Source: Streptomyces sp. 1-11
GTDB taxonomy: Bacteria > Actinomycetota > Actinomycetes > Streptomycetales > Streptomycetaceae
DNA: 64,000 nt
Direction of reading: 5' to 3'
Assembly (NCBI RefSeq): GCF_007176755.1
Contig: NZ_BJTV01000021.1
Location: 1 to 64,000 of the forward strand
Shown here: positions 53,002 through 61,552 of the stretch, in pieces
Numbering within the stretch: position 1 is the first letter of the stretch
How the letters are laid out: each line of letters starts with the position of its first letter
Translations under genes and position numbers: made by a program
The notes under the pieces: generated by a model
Told to the model about the DNA's origin: nothing
Databases searched by the model: none
The model's input: only the letters and a program-made list of their open reading frames with translations

Positions 53002-54468
53002 ATGACGGACCGACCCGCGCAGCGCACCCCCAACCGCCAGCTCGCCGCGCTCATCGCAGAAGCGGGGTTCTCCAACGCCGGTCTGGCCCGTCGCGTCGAC
53101 CAGCTCGGCCTGGAGCACGGACTCGACCTCAGATACGACAAGACCTCCGTCACCCGCTGGCTGCGCGGCCAGCAGCCCCGGGGGACGACGCCCGCGCTGA
53201 TCGCCGAGGTGTTCACCCGCCGGCTCGGGCGCCGGCTCACGGCCCAGGATCTCGGCCTGGACGCGTGCGCGCCGGTGTACGCCGGGCTCGAGTTCGCGGC
53301 CACCCCGGAGGAGGCCGTGGACATCGTCAGCGGGCTGTGGCGCAAGGACTCCGGCAGCCACGCCGAGCTGCGCAGGATCGCCTTCACCCCGGCCGGTCTC
53401 GTCGTGCCCAGCCGGGACTGGCTGATCGGCAAGGCCGACGACCGGGTGGCCCGAGACCCGGCGCCCCGGGTGCCCGCCCAGGGCCGCCCGGCCGCCGTCA
53501 GGAACCGGCTGGAGGCGGTGACCGCCCCGGCCCGGCCGCGCGGCCAGGCCGAACGGGCGCCCGGCCACCGGGTCACCGGCGGCGACGTCGCCGCTCTGCG
53601 CTCGGTCGCCGACCTGTTCCGCACCCTCGACGACGCCTACGGCGGCGGCCACGCCCGGCAGGCGCTCGTGCGCTACCTGGAGCACGAGTGCGAGCCGCTG
53701 CTGCGCGGCGCCTACGACGAGCAGACCGGGCGGCGCCTGTTCGGGGCGGCCGCCGACCTCACCCGGCTCGCCGGGTGGACCTCCTACGACATCGCCGCGC
53801 ACGGGCTCGCCCAGCGCTACTTCGTGCAGGCGCTGCGGCTCGCCCAGGCGTCCGGCGACCGGGCCTACGGCTCCTACGTGCTCGTCACCATGAGCCGCCA
53901 GGCCGTCTACCTGGGGCACGGCCGGGAGGCGGTGCAACTGGCCCGGGTGGCGCAGCAGGGCGTCGGGACCGGCGCCCCGCCGGTCGTACAGGCGCTGCTG
54001 CACGCCGCCGAGGCCCGCGCCCACGGGGTGCTCGGCGAGGTACGGGCGTGCACCGGCGCGCTGGTGCGGGCCGAACGCGCCCTGGAGGCGGCCCGGCTCG
54101 GTGACGAGGTGCCGCACTGGGCCCGGTTCTTCGACGAGGCGCAGCTCGCCGACGAGTTCGGGCACTGCCACCGCGATCTCCAGCAGTTCCGGGCGGCTGC
54201 GCAGCACGCCGAGCGCTCCCTGCAGCTGCGCGCCCCCGCCTACGCCCGCAGCCGCCTGTTCTGCCGGGTGGTGCTGGCCAGCGCCCGGCTGGGTCTCGGC
54301 GAGCTGGACCAGGCGTGCGCGCTGGCGGCGGAGGCCGCCGGGCAGGCGGCCCAGATGCGGTCCGTGCGCGCCGTCGAGTACGTCAGGGACTTCGAGCGGC
54401 GCCTGGAGCCGTACAAGGACGCCGCTCCCGCGCGCGGCTACCGCGAGAAGGTCGCCGCGCTCGGTTAG
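53002..54468 (+). CDS. TPR-containing transcriptional regulator (NsdA-like)
   Basis: A 488-residue regulator. The N-terminal helix-turn-helix-like region (LAALIAEAGFSNAGLARRVD ... DKTSVTRWLRGQQPRGTTPA) covers about residues 11-75. Helical repeats follow (DLFRTLDDAYGGGHARQALV, FVQALRLAQASGDRAYGSYV, VQALLHAAEARAHGVLGEVR, RLFCRVVLASARLGLGELDQ), which form TPR-type scaffolds. This matches the Streptomyces NsdA/NsdB-like family, known as negative regulators of sporulation and antibiotic production. The specific identity is unproven. ATG 53002 has AGGAG 12 nt upstream, which is long. An in-frame ATG at 52873 would add 43 residues with less typical composition. Confidence 0.8.
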   Translation: MTDRPAQRTPNRQLAALIAEAGFSNAGLARRVDQLGLEHGLDLRYDKTSVTRWLRGQQPRGTTPALIAEVFTRRLGRRLTAQDLGLDACAPVYAGLEFAATPEEAVDIVSGLWRKDSGSHAELRRIAFTPAGLVVPSRDWLIGKADDRVARDPAPRVPAQGRPAAVRNRLEAVTAPARPRGQAERAPGHRVTGGDVAALRSVADLFRTLDDAYGGGHARQALVRYLEHECEPLLRGAYDEQTGRRLFGAAADLTRLAGWTSYDIAAHGLAQRYFVQALRLAQASGDRAYGSYVLVTMSRQAVYLGHGREAVQLARVAQQGVGTGAPPVVQALLHAAEARAHGVLGEVRACTGALVRAERALEAARLGDEVPHWARFFDEAQLADEFGHCHRDLQQFRAAAQHAERSLQLRAPAYARSRLFCRVVLASARLGLGELDQACALAAEAAGQAAQMRSVRAVEYVRDFERRLEPYKDAAPARGYREKVAALG

Positions 54469-54533
54469 GGCCTGTCCGACGATTCGCGTCGCGGGCCCGG
54501 CGGGCTGGTCGGGCAGGCCCCAGGGCCCCTGCG

Positions 54534-54562
54534 GCGGACCGGGCCGGGCGGGCCCGGTCCGC
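54534..54562. terminator. Terminator hairpin between convergent genes
   Basis: A perfect 12-bp GC stem (54534-54545 with 54551-54562, GGGCG loop) is 6 bases from the stop of the leftward flavoprotein gene. It also terminates transcription from the TPR regulator. Confidence 0.88.
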
Positions 54563-54568
54563 GGCGGC

Positions 54569-55933
54569 TCAGGCGGCTCTCGGCAGGGTGGGCGCGGGTT
54601 CGGACCGGTTCACCGACCCCGCGGCCCCGAGGTCCGCGAGGACGGCCGCCGCCGCCCGGTGGGCCGAGTGCAGGGCGCCCTGCACGGTGCTGGTGTCCCG
54701 GTGGTCGCCGCAGACGTACAGGCCGGCCAGCAGCCGTACCGGGCGGCGCAGGTCGTGCGGGGGACGCATGGCGGGCACCGCCTCCGGGGTGTGGTGCACG
54801 GCCAGCGTCTCCCAGCGCCGCGTCGAGGTGCCGTACAGCCGGGACAGGTGGATGCGCACGGCCGTGTCGATCCCGTCGGGCGGGGCGCCCAGCACGGTCG
54901 AGGAGATCAGCACCCGGCCGGCCGGCGCCCGGCACGGGTCGACGTTGCTGAGCACCGCCGTGTGCGCGACCGGTCCGCCGCGATCGGCGTCCAGCAGCAG
55001 CGAGGCGCCCGTCGCGAGGGCCGGCGCCGGGTCGTCCGTGGTGTGGTGCACGACCGTCACCGGGTGGAAGTCCGGCACCCTGAGGCCCGGCAGCAGCTCC
55101 GCCGCGGCCCGCGCGTCGGTCGCCAGCAGCACCGCGCGGCAGCGGATCTCGCCGTGTTCGGCGGTGGTCACCGAGGTGGTGGAGACCGAGGTGACCCGCA
55201 CCCCGGTGTGCACGGTGCCGGGCGGCAGCGTCCCGGCCAGCAGCTCGGGCAGCGCCTCGGCGCCGCCCTCCGGCACGCACAGCCGGCCGCTCGCGAAGGC
55301 GCGCAGCGCCAGGTCCGCGCACCGGCTGGACGTGGTCAGCTCCGGGTCGCACAGCAGCGCGGCGAGCAGCGGACGCAGGAAGCCCTCGATCGTGCGGGCC
55401 GGCACGCCGCGGGCCGCGAGCGCCTGCGCGGCGGGCAGCTCGGGCCGGGACAGCAGGCGTTCGACCGGGGTGGCGGCGATCCGGCCCAGCGCGGTGCCGA
55501 GCCGGGCCTGGTCGACGGCGCCGCCGACCGGCGCGCCGGCCCGGCCGGGTGAGGCCGCCGGGCCACGGGGGGCGCTTGCCAGGGCGCGCACCACATGAAG
55601 TGCGCCCCTTGCGCTCCCCGCGGCCGCCGGGGCGCCCGCGCGGTGCGTGCGCCCGTCACGATGCAGCAGCACGCCCGGCGCGAACCGGCGCAGGGCGAGC
55701 GCGCCGAGCCCCGGGGTCAGGCGGAGTTCGGGGTACGACGTGGACAGCAGCTGTCCGACGCGGTCGAGCCGGAAGCCGTCGACCTTCTCGGTCGACATAC
55801 GGCCGCCCGCACAAGGGGCGGCCTCCAGGACTGCGGTGGTCACTCCTGCGCTGGTGAGCCGGTGAGCCGCCGAGAGTCCGGCGATCCCGGCTCCCACGAC
55901 GACGACGTCCACCTGGTACGCGGGCTCAAGCAC
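54569..55933 (-). CDS. FAD-dependent oxidoreductase (amine oxidase/PPOX-like)
   Basis: A 454-residue flavoprotein. The N-terminal FAD motif is VDVVVVGAGIAGLSAAHRLT with ASP-binding VLEAAPCAGGRMSTE, and FRLDRVGQLLSTSYPEL follows. The C-terminal FAD segment is LAGLYVCGDHRDTSTVQGAL plus HSAHRAAAAVL. The fold is that of protoporphyrinogen oxidase, phytoene desaturase and monoamine oxidases. The middle is shorter than in HemY, so the substrate is unknown. GTG 55933 has AGGAGG 6 nt upstream. It is convergent with the TPR regulator and downstream of the TIGR01777-type gene (start 57042), 215 nt away. Confidence 0.9.
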   Translation of the reverse strand: MLEPAYQVDVVVVGAGIAGLSAAHRLTSAGVTTAVLEAAPCAGGRMSTEKVDGFRLDRVGQLLSTSYPELRLTPGLGALALRRFAPGVLLHRDGRTHRAGAPAAAGSARGALHVVRALASAPRGPAASPGRAGAPVGGAVDQARLGTALGRIAATPVERLLSRPELPAAQALAARGVPARTIEGFLRPLLAALLCDPELTTSSRCADLALRAFASGRLCVPEGGAEALPELLAGTLPPGTVHTGVRVTSVSTTSVTTAEHGEIRCRAVLLATDARAAAELLPGLRVPDFHPVTVVHHTTDDPAPALATGASLLLDADRGGPVAHTAVLSNVDPCRAPAGRVLISSTVLGAPPDGIDTAVRIHLSRLYGTSTRRWETLAVHHTPEAVPAMRPPHDLRRPVRLLAGLYVCGDHRDTSTVQGALHSAHRAAAAVLADLGAAGSVNRSEPAPTLPRAA

Positions 55934-56148
55934 GAGGCCCCTCCTGTGGTTGCGCGGCCGGTGGAGACGTCATGCCCCCAACAGGCTCCGGGGATACCCG
56001 AGTTCGGCTTGAGGTTAGGTCCCCGACCGGTCGGCGGTGGTCCGCGCATCGACAGGGCACGGTCGCACGGCGGTCGCATTCGGTCACAAGAGAACTCAAC
56101 AGATCACAGGAGGACACAGGAGATGTCGGCGGGAGCCCCGGGAACCGG

Positions 56149-57042
56149 TCAGGCCGCGCGGATCGCGTCCTCGATGCCCGGGAACGCGAACGTGAACCCC
56201 GACTCCAGCAGCCGCTTCGGCAGCACCCGCTGACTGCCCAGGACGTCGCCGGCCATCTCGCCGAGCGCCGCCCGCAGCACCGGCTCCGGCACCGCGAACA
56301 GCGTCGGCCGGTGCAGCACCCGGCCCATCGCCTCAGTGACCTCGCGGTTCGTCAGCGGCTGCGGGGCGGTCAGGTTGAACGGCCCGTACGCGCCGTCGTC
56401 GTCGATGAGGTGCCGGATCGCGGCGACCTCGTCGTGCAGCGCGATGTACGACCAGTACTGCCGTCCGCTGCCCAGGCGTCCCCCGAGCCCCGCCTTGAAC
56501 AGCGGGAACAGCCGCCCCCAGGCTCCGCCGCCGCGCGCGACCACCAGACCCGTGCGCAGGAACACCGTGCGCACCCCCGCCTCCTGCACGGGCGCCGCCG
56601 CCTCCTCCCACTCCACGCACAGCGAGGGCAGGAACCCGTCCCCGGGCGGCGCGTCCTCGTCCACCGCGCGGTCGCCGGTGTCGCCGTAGATGCCCATCGC
56701 GCTGCCGCTCACATAGACCCGCGGCGGGGTGTCCAGCGAGGCCACCGCCTCCGCCAGGGCGGCCGTGCCGAGCACCCGGCTGTCCCGGATCAGCCGCTTG
56801 TACTCCGGGGTCCAGCGCCGGTCGCCGATCCCCGCCCCAGCGAGATTGACCACGGCGTCGCAGCCGGCCAGTCCCGCCGCGTCCACCTGCTGCCGCTCGG
56901 GGTCCCAGCGGACCTCGTCCTTGCCCCGGGGCGCACGCCGCACCAGGCGCACCACCTCGTGCCCGTCGGCGGTCAGGGACCGCACCAGGGCGCTGCCGAT
57001 GAGACCGGACGCACCGGCCACCGCGATTCGCGAACGTTCCAT
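56149..57042 (-). CDS. TIGR01777-family epimerase-like protein
   Basis: A 297-residue SDR-related protein. The Rossmann motif is RIAVAGASGLIGSALVRSLT. Further features are VVNLAGAGIGDRRWTPEYKR, YVSGSAMGIYGDTGDRAVDE, FLPSLCVEWEEAA, and a C-terminal DUF1731-like end LGSQRVLPKRLLESGFTFAF. TIGR01777 proteins (SulA/YfcH-like, SDR39U1) have an NADP-binding fold but unclear substrate. ATG 57042 has GGAAGGA upstream. It is divergent from the GNAT gene (start 57099). Confidence 0.95.
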   Translation of the reverse strand: MERSRIAVAGASGLIGSALVRSLTADGHEVVRLVRRAPRGKDEVRWDPERQQVDAAGLAGCDAVVNLAGAGIGDRRWTPEYKRLIRDSRVLGTAALAEAVASLDTPPRVYVSGSAMGIYGDTGDRAVDEDAPPGDGFLPSLCVEWEEAAAPVQEAGVRTVFLRTGLVVARGGGAWGRLFPLFKAGLGGRLGSGRQYWSYIALHDEVAAIRHLIDDDGAYGPFNLTAPQPLTNREVTEAMGRVLHRPTLFAVPEPVLRAALGEMAGDVLGSQRVLPKRLLESGFTFAFPGIEDAIRAA

Positions 57043-57098
57043 GCGCCCATCCTTCCCCGCCGGAGCCCTCCTTCTCCGGCCTGCTTAAGGTGATCTCC

Positions 57099-57581
57099 AT
57101 GCCGTCCATACGCATCGCCCGGCCCGCCGACGAGGAGGAGCTGGCCCTCCTCGACCGGGCCGCCTGGTCACCGCTGCACGCCGTACTGCCCGCGCCGCGC
57201 CCGCCGTACCCGCCCTTCTTCGACGAGCGCCACCAGCCGGAGGACTACCTCGTCGCCGAACTGGACGGGCGCCTCGCCGGCTACATCCGCCTCGTCCTGC
57301 CCACCGCGCTGCCCGCCAACGCGCACGTCCGCCAGATCCAGGGCCTGGTCGTCTCCGACGCGGCCCGGGGCAGGGGCGTCGGCGGCGCGCTGGTCCGGGC
57401 CGCCGTCGAGGAGGCGCGGGCGCGCGGCGCGCGGCGCCTCACCCTGCGCGTGCTCGGGCACAACACCCCCGCCCGGCGGCTCTACGAGTCCCAGGGCTTC
57501 GCGGTCGAGGGCGTGCTGCCCGGGGAGTGGCTGATCGAGGGCGCGTTCGTCGACGACGTGCTCATGGGACGCGCCCTCTAG
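57099..57581 (+). CDS. GNAT-family N-acetyltransferase
   Basis: A 160-residue acetyltransferase. The acetyl-CoA-binding motif A is IQGLVVSDAARGRGVGGALV (R-G-x-G-x-G) with a following helix RAAVEEARARGA. Motif B is LTLRVLGHNTPARRLYESQG. The C-terminal strand is WLIEGAFVDDVLMGRAL. The acceptor substrate is unknown. ATG 57099 has AAGGTGA 5 nt upstream; a GTG 9 bases earlier overlaps that SD and is not used. It is convergent with the MarP-like protease gene. Confidence 0.93.
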   Translation: MPSIRIARPADEEELALLDRAAWSPLHAVLPAPRPPYPPFFDERHQPEDYLVAELDGRLAGYIRLVLPTALPANAHVRQIQGLVVSDAARGRGVGGALVRAAVEEARARGARRLTLRVLGHNTPARRLYESQGFAVEGVLPGEWLIEGAFVDDVLMGRAL

Positions 57582-57634
57582 GGCCCGGTCCCCGCGGCGC
57601 CACGAGCGGTGCGGGAGCCGGCGCGGCCCGCGCG

Positions 57635-58828
57635 CTACGACGTGACGAGGTGGCCGGTGCCGACCGGCGCCGTCGCCGTCGCCGCGCGCGCGGCGTCGCC
57701 CGCCACCTCGTCCGCCGTCAGCGCGTACCCCGTCTCGGCGTCCGAGGTGGACCGCGCGAAGACCACGCCGAACACCCGGCCGTCGGCCGACAGCAGCGGG
57801 CCGCCGGAGTTGCCCGGCCGGACCGTGGAGCGGATCGAGTAGATCTCCCGGGTGACCGTGCCCGTGCCGTAGATGTTCTGGCCCCGCGCCAGCACCCGGT
57901 TCGCCACCGTGGCCGCCTGCAGGTCCAGGCCGCCGTCCTGCGGATAGCCGGCGACCACGGCCGGGTCGCCGCGCACCGCGCCGTGGTCGAACCGCAGCAC
58001 CGGGGCACGCAGCCGCGGCACGTACAGCACCGCCAGGTCGCGGTCCGGGTCGAACAGCACCACACGCGCCAGGTAGGCCGGCCCCACCCCGCCCACCCGG
58101 ACGCTCGGGTGGTCGATGCCCGCCACCACGTGCGCGTTGGTCATCACGTGCCGCGCCGCGTACACGAAGCCGCTGCCCTCCCGGCCCTCGGCGCCGGCCG
58201 CGCCCTCGATCTTCACCGAGCTGCGCCTGGCCGCGTTCGCCGCCGCCGACGTGACGCTGTCGCCGGTGGGCGGGGCGACCCGGGCCGTCGACTCGTTCTC
58301 GAACGGGTTGAAGACCTGCGGGAAGCCCGCCTCGGTCAGCGCGGAGGTGGCCCGGGAGAACCACGCCGGGGTGGTGTCCGGCATCGTCCGCTGCACCGCG
58401 CCCAGCACCGCCGAGTCGCGGATCGCGGTCGTCACGGTCTGCGAGGAGGAGGCACCCAGCACGCTCGCCGCGACCCAGGCCACGATCAGCACGGCGACCG
58501 AGTTGGCCGCCGCGCCCCCGAGCCCGTCCGCCGCCCGCAGCGGTCCCCGGCCCTCCCGGTCCAGCTCGCGCCGCAGCCGCAGCGCCGGCCGGCCCGCCAG
58601 CTCGTGCCCCACCACGCCCGGCACCAGGACGGTCAGCACCGCCAGCACGGTCGCCGTCGCCGAGCCGCGCGCCGCGAGCCCGGTCACCCAGGGCAGCACC
58701 CACACCCCGACCGCCGCACCGCCCACGAACCCGGCCAGGGACAGGCAGCCGGCCAGCAGACCGCGCCGGTAACCGGACGCCGCGTAGACGACGACCACCA
58801 GCGCGAGCACCAGGTCGAGCAGGTCCAC
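57635..58828 (-). CDS. marP: MarP-family membrane serine protease (CvpA + trypsin-like)
   Basis: A 397-residue protein. The N-terminal CvpA-like domain has four helices (LVLALVVVVYAASGYRRGLL, LAGFVGGAAVGVWVLPWV, LAVLTVLVPGVVG and VAVLIVAWVAASVLG). A periplasmic trypsin-like protease domain follows: His in VMTNAHVVAG (near 232), Asp in DPDRDLAVLYV (near 262) and Ser in RPGNSGGPLLSADG (near 343). In Mycobacterium MarP processes a peptidoglycan hydrolase (RipA) under acid stress. Notably the divergent neighbour here is a peptidoglycan amidase. GTG 58828 has AAAGG 7 nt upstream. Confidence 0.94.
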   Translation of the reverse strand: MDLLDLVLALVVVVYAASGYRRGLLAGCLSLAGFVGGAAVGVWVLPWVTGLAARGSATATVLAVLTVLVPGVVGHELAGRPALRLRRELDREGRGPLRAADGLGGAAANSVAVLIVAWVAASVLGASSSQTVTTAIRDSAVLGAVQRTMPDTTPAWFSRATSALTEAGFPQVFNPFENESTARVAPPTGDSVTSAAANAARRSSVKIEGAAGAEGREGSGFVYAARHVMTNAHVVAGIDHPSVRVGGVGPAYLARVVLFDPDRDLAVLYVPRLRAPVLRFDHGAVRGDPAVVAGYPQDGGLDLQAATVANRVLARGQNIYGTGTVTREIYSIRSTVRPGNSGGPLLSADGRVFGVVFARSTSDAETGYALTADEVAGDAARAATATAPVGTGHLVTS

Positions 58829-59029
58829 GGAGCCGCCTTTCTCTCGGACCCCCTGAGATACGGGCCGGGCGGCCCCGGCGACCGGTCACGCGCGGGTGAG
58901 CGGCCATCCGGACCGCGAACCGGTCACGTTGTGCGTATATCCCCAGAAACGGCCTGGACAAGGACGATGGTTCCACCAGGTGGCACACCCCACATCGCGA
59001 GCACGGCGGAGCGAGCCGACAGTGGGACC

Positions 59030-59905
59030 ATGCGCCTCCCGCGAAGGGCGCCGGGAACACGTGGACGGCGGACCGCCCGCGTCCCCGGCGCCGTACCCGT
59101 GCTGCTCGGCTGCCTGCCCGGCCTGCTGGCCGTCCTGGCGCTGGCCCTGTGCGCCCGGGCCGTGGAGGGCGCCGTCCCGCTCCGCCCGCCCCGGCCCGGC
59201 GCGGACCCGGAGATCCCGGCCCACCAAGCCCCCCGGCCGCGCATCCTGCCCCGCTCCGCCTGGCTGGACGCGGCCACCGCCCCGCGCAGCCAGCCGCCCC
59301 CGCGCTACGACGACAAGGTGGTCGCCGTCTTCGTCCACCACACCGCCTCGCCCAACCGGTACGACTGCGCCGACGCGCCCCGCATCATCCGCGGCCTGTA
59401 CGCCGGGCAGACCGGCGACCGCCGCTGGGACGACATCGGCTACAACTTCCTCGTCGACCGCTGCGGCACCATCTACGAGGGCCGCGCCGGAGGAGTGGAC
59501 CGGCCGGTCACCGGCGCCCACACCCAGGGCTTCAACCACCGCACCGCCGGTGTCGCCGCCCTCGGCAACTTCACCGGGGACGAGCCCGTGCCGCGGGCCA
59601 TGACCGACGCGATCGCCGCCCTCGCCGCCTGGAAGCTCGGCCTCGCCGGCGTCGACCCGCGCGCCCGGGCCCGGCTGGTCTCCAGCAACGGGCACAGCCG
59701 CTTCAAGGCCGGCACCGGCGCCACCCTGCCCGCGGTGGCCGGCCATGACGAGGGCTTCATGACGAACTGCCCCGGCGCCGCCCTGACCGCCCGGCTGCCG
59801 GAGATCAGGCGGACGGCGGCCCGGCTCCAGGGCCGGCCGCCCGCGGACGGCGCCCGCAGGCGCACGGGCCCCGTGCCGTCCGCATCCGGTACGGCTACTC
59901 CTTGA
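59030..59905 (+). CDS. Exported N-acetylmuramoyl-L-alanine amidase (PGRP/Amidase_2)
   Basis: A 291-residue envelope enzyme that cuts the amide bond between muramic acid and the peptide. An N-terminal signal or anchor (VPVLLGCLPGLLAVLALALC, residues about 22-41) is followed by a Pro-rich linker and an amidase domain from about 72. This contains AVFVHHTASPNRYDC (Zn His), DDIGYNFLVDRCGTIYEGRA, GFNHRTAGVAALGNFTGDEP and VAGHDEGFMTNCPG (second Zn His and Cys), so the active-site ligands are present. ATG 59030 has only GGGA upstream. It is divergent from marP, 200 nt apart. It overlaps the convergent DUF4240 gene by 11 bp. Confidence 0.92.
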   Translation: MRLPRRAPGTRGRRTARVPGAVPVLLGCLPGLLAVLALALCARAVEGAVPLRPPRPGADPEIPAHQAPRPRILPRSAWLDAATAPRSQPPPRYDDKVVAVFVHHTASPNRYDCADAPRIIRGLYAGQTGDRRWDDIGYNFLVDRCGTIYEGRAGGVDRPVTGAHTQGFNHRTAGVAALGNFTGDEPVPRAMTDAIAALAAWKLGLAGVDPRARARLVSSNGHSRFKAGTGATLPAVAGHDEGFMTNCPGAALTARLPEIRRTAARLQGRPPADGARRRTGPVPSASGTATP

Positions 59906-60413
59906 AGCGCTCCCACAGGCGGGGATAGCGCTCGGCGAGCACCCGCTCGTTCTCGAACGCGATCGGGGGGCCCTCCGGCTCGGCCGGCGCCGGGGCGATG
60001 CCGAGGTCAGGGGCGACGGTGCCGGTGAGCTGCTCGTAGGCCTCGTCCGCCGCGTAGCCCAGCTCCTCGCCGTCGCCGTCGATCTCCTCGTCGAAGTCCC
60101 CGAGCAGGTCGGCCAGGGAGTCCGGGTCGTGCAGGGCGCCCTCGAAGACCTCCCGGCCCTGGCCGATCAGCCAGCAGCGGAAGTAGTCGAACGCGTCGTC
60201 GCTCGCCCCGTCCAGCAGGACCCAGGCGGCGCCCCACAGATCCCAGTGGTAGGCCCGGTTGTAGCGGGCCTCGAAGTGACGGGCGAAGTCCAGGACCAGC
60301 TCCGGGTCGAACTGGAGCAGCCGTTCCACGAGCAGGTCGGCCTGCTCCTCGGGGTCGCCCTCGGCCGCCTCCCGGGTCGCGTCGATCAGCTCCCAGAACT
60401 CCGTCTCGTCCAT
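59895..60413 (-). CDS. DUF4240 domain protein
   Basis: A 172-residue acidic soluble protein. DUF4240 signature features are the N-terminal DETEFWELIDATREAAEGDP, FDPELVLDFARHFEARYNRA, YHWDLWGAAWVLLDGASDDA and FDYFRCWLIGQGREVFEGAL. The domain occurs widely in Streptomyces with no known function, sometimes in immunity-like contexts. ATG 60413. It is convergent with the amidase gene (11-bp overlap, no terminator between) and downstream of the WYL regulator gene on the same strand. Confidence 0.92.
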   Translation of the reverse strand: MDETEFWELIDATREAAEGDPEEQADLLVERLLQFDPELVLDFARHFEARYNRAYHWDLWGAAWVLLDGASDDAFDYFRCWLIGQGREVFEGALHDPDSLADLLGDFDEEIDGDGEELGYAADEAYEQLTGTVAPDLGIAPAPAEPEGPPIAFENERVLAERYPRLWERFKE

Positions 60414-60469
60414 CACGCCACCAGCATCGGGCCTGCGCCGGTGGGGCGCACGCGGAGTGCGGCGGATCG

Positions 60470-61456
60470 TTATCCACCGTCCACGCGCCCGTAGTGCGCG
60501 GCGAGCCGGGCCGCGTCCGCCGCGAACCGCTCCCGCAGGCCCGCCGGCGCCAGCACCTCCACCTCCGGACCCAGCGCCGTCAGCTGCCCGTGCGCGACGT
60601 CCTCCGACTCCACCGGCACGGTCACCGTCACCCACCCCTCGCCGTCCGGCTCGCCCGCGCTCGCGAGCGCCTCGCGCGCGGCGAGCGGGTCCACGGCGTA
60701 CGGCAGCCTGCGCGCGCCCCGCGGGGACAGCCGCACGACGGCCTCGGCGCGCAGGAGCGACCGGGCGAACCGCTCCGCCTGCCCGGCCCAGAACGCGGCG
60801 AGATCGAAGTCCGTGACCCGCTCGAAGCGCTCCTCCAGGGCGTCGACCGCGTGGAACCGGTCGATCCGGTACGTTCGGAACGCGCCGCCGTCCGCCACCC
60901 GCGCGCACAGATACCAGACGCCGGCCTTCAGCACGAGCCCGTACGGCTCCAGGTCCCGCTCCACCGACTGCTCCCCGCGCCGGTACACGGCGCCGATCCG
61001 CCGGTCGGCCCACACCGCCTCGGCGACCACCGGCAGTAGCCCGGGCGTCTCCGGCTCGCGGAACCAGGCGGGCGCGTCCAGGTGGAAGCGCCGGGCGGCG
61101 CTGTCCGGGGCGTCCCGCAGGGAGGGCAGCAGCGCGGCGGACACCTTCAGCCGGGCGGCGCCGGCGGCGTCCTGCAGGCCCATCTCCCGCAGCGCCCCCG
61201 GTACCCCGCTCAGGAACAGCGCCTCGGCCTCGGTGCGCGCCAGCCCCGTCAGCCGCGTCCGGTAGCCGCCGATCAGCCGGTAGCCGCCGGCCCGCCCCCG
61301 GTCCGCGTACACCGGCACGCCCGCCTCGGACAGCGCCTGCGCGTCCCGGGTGACCGTCCGCTCCGACACCTCCAGCTCCCGCGCCAGTTCGGCGGCGGTC
61401 ATGGACGGCCGGGACTGCAGGAGGAGCACCATCTTGATGAGGCGGGCGGCGCGCAT
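60470..61456 (-). CDS. WYL-domain transcriptional regulator
   Basis: A 328-residue DeoR-type regulator. The N-terminal wHTH is ARLIKMVLLLQSRPSMTAAE followed by LARELEVSERTVTRDAQALS. The WYL domain (about 130-240) contains IGAVYRRGEQSVERDLEPYG and VWYLCARVADGGAFRTYRID. The C-terminal WCX extension has LAAHYGRV at the end. WYL proteins sense nucleic acid or nucleotide ligands in some systems and steer DNA-damage or phage-defence genes in others. Nothing nearby supports such a role here. ATG 61456. Confidence 0.93.
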   Translation of the reverse strand: MRAARLIKMVLLLQSRPSMTAAELARELEVSERTVTRDAQALSEAGVPVYADRGRAGGYRLIGGYRTRLTGLARTEAEALFLSGVPGALREMGLQDAAGAARLKVSAALLPSLRDAPDSAARRFHLDAPAWFREPETPGLLPVVAEAVWADRRIGAVYRRGEQSVERDLEPYGLVLKAGVWYLCARVADGGAFRTYRIDRFHAVDALEERFERVTDFDLAAFWAGQAERFARSLLRAEAVVRLSPRGARRLPYAVDPLAAREALASAGEPDGEGWVTVTVPVESEDVAHGQLTALGPEVEVLAPAGLRERFAADAARLAAHYGRVDGG

Positions 61457-61486
61457 GGGTTCATGATGCCGGGGCCCACTGACACG

Positions 61487-61520
61487 ACGAGGGGCACGGC
61501 GGTCGCCGTGCCCCTCGTCA
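61487..61520 (-). terminator. Terminator of aceE
   Basis: A perfect 16-bp stem (61487-61502 with 61505-61520) lies 32-66 bases beyond the aceE stop, before the WYL gene. Confidence 0.92.
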
Positions 61521-61552
61521 GGACTTGTCAGGACTCCGTGGGAGCCCGGTGC

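Noticed and set aside
60470..61456. WYL regulator as part of a phage-defence island
   Set aside because: Neighbours (DUF4240, amidase, aceE) are core genes. No nucleases, helicases or toxin-like genes are adjacent.
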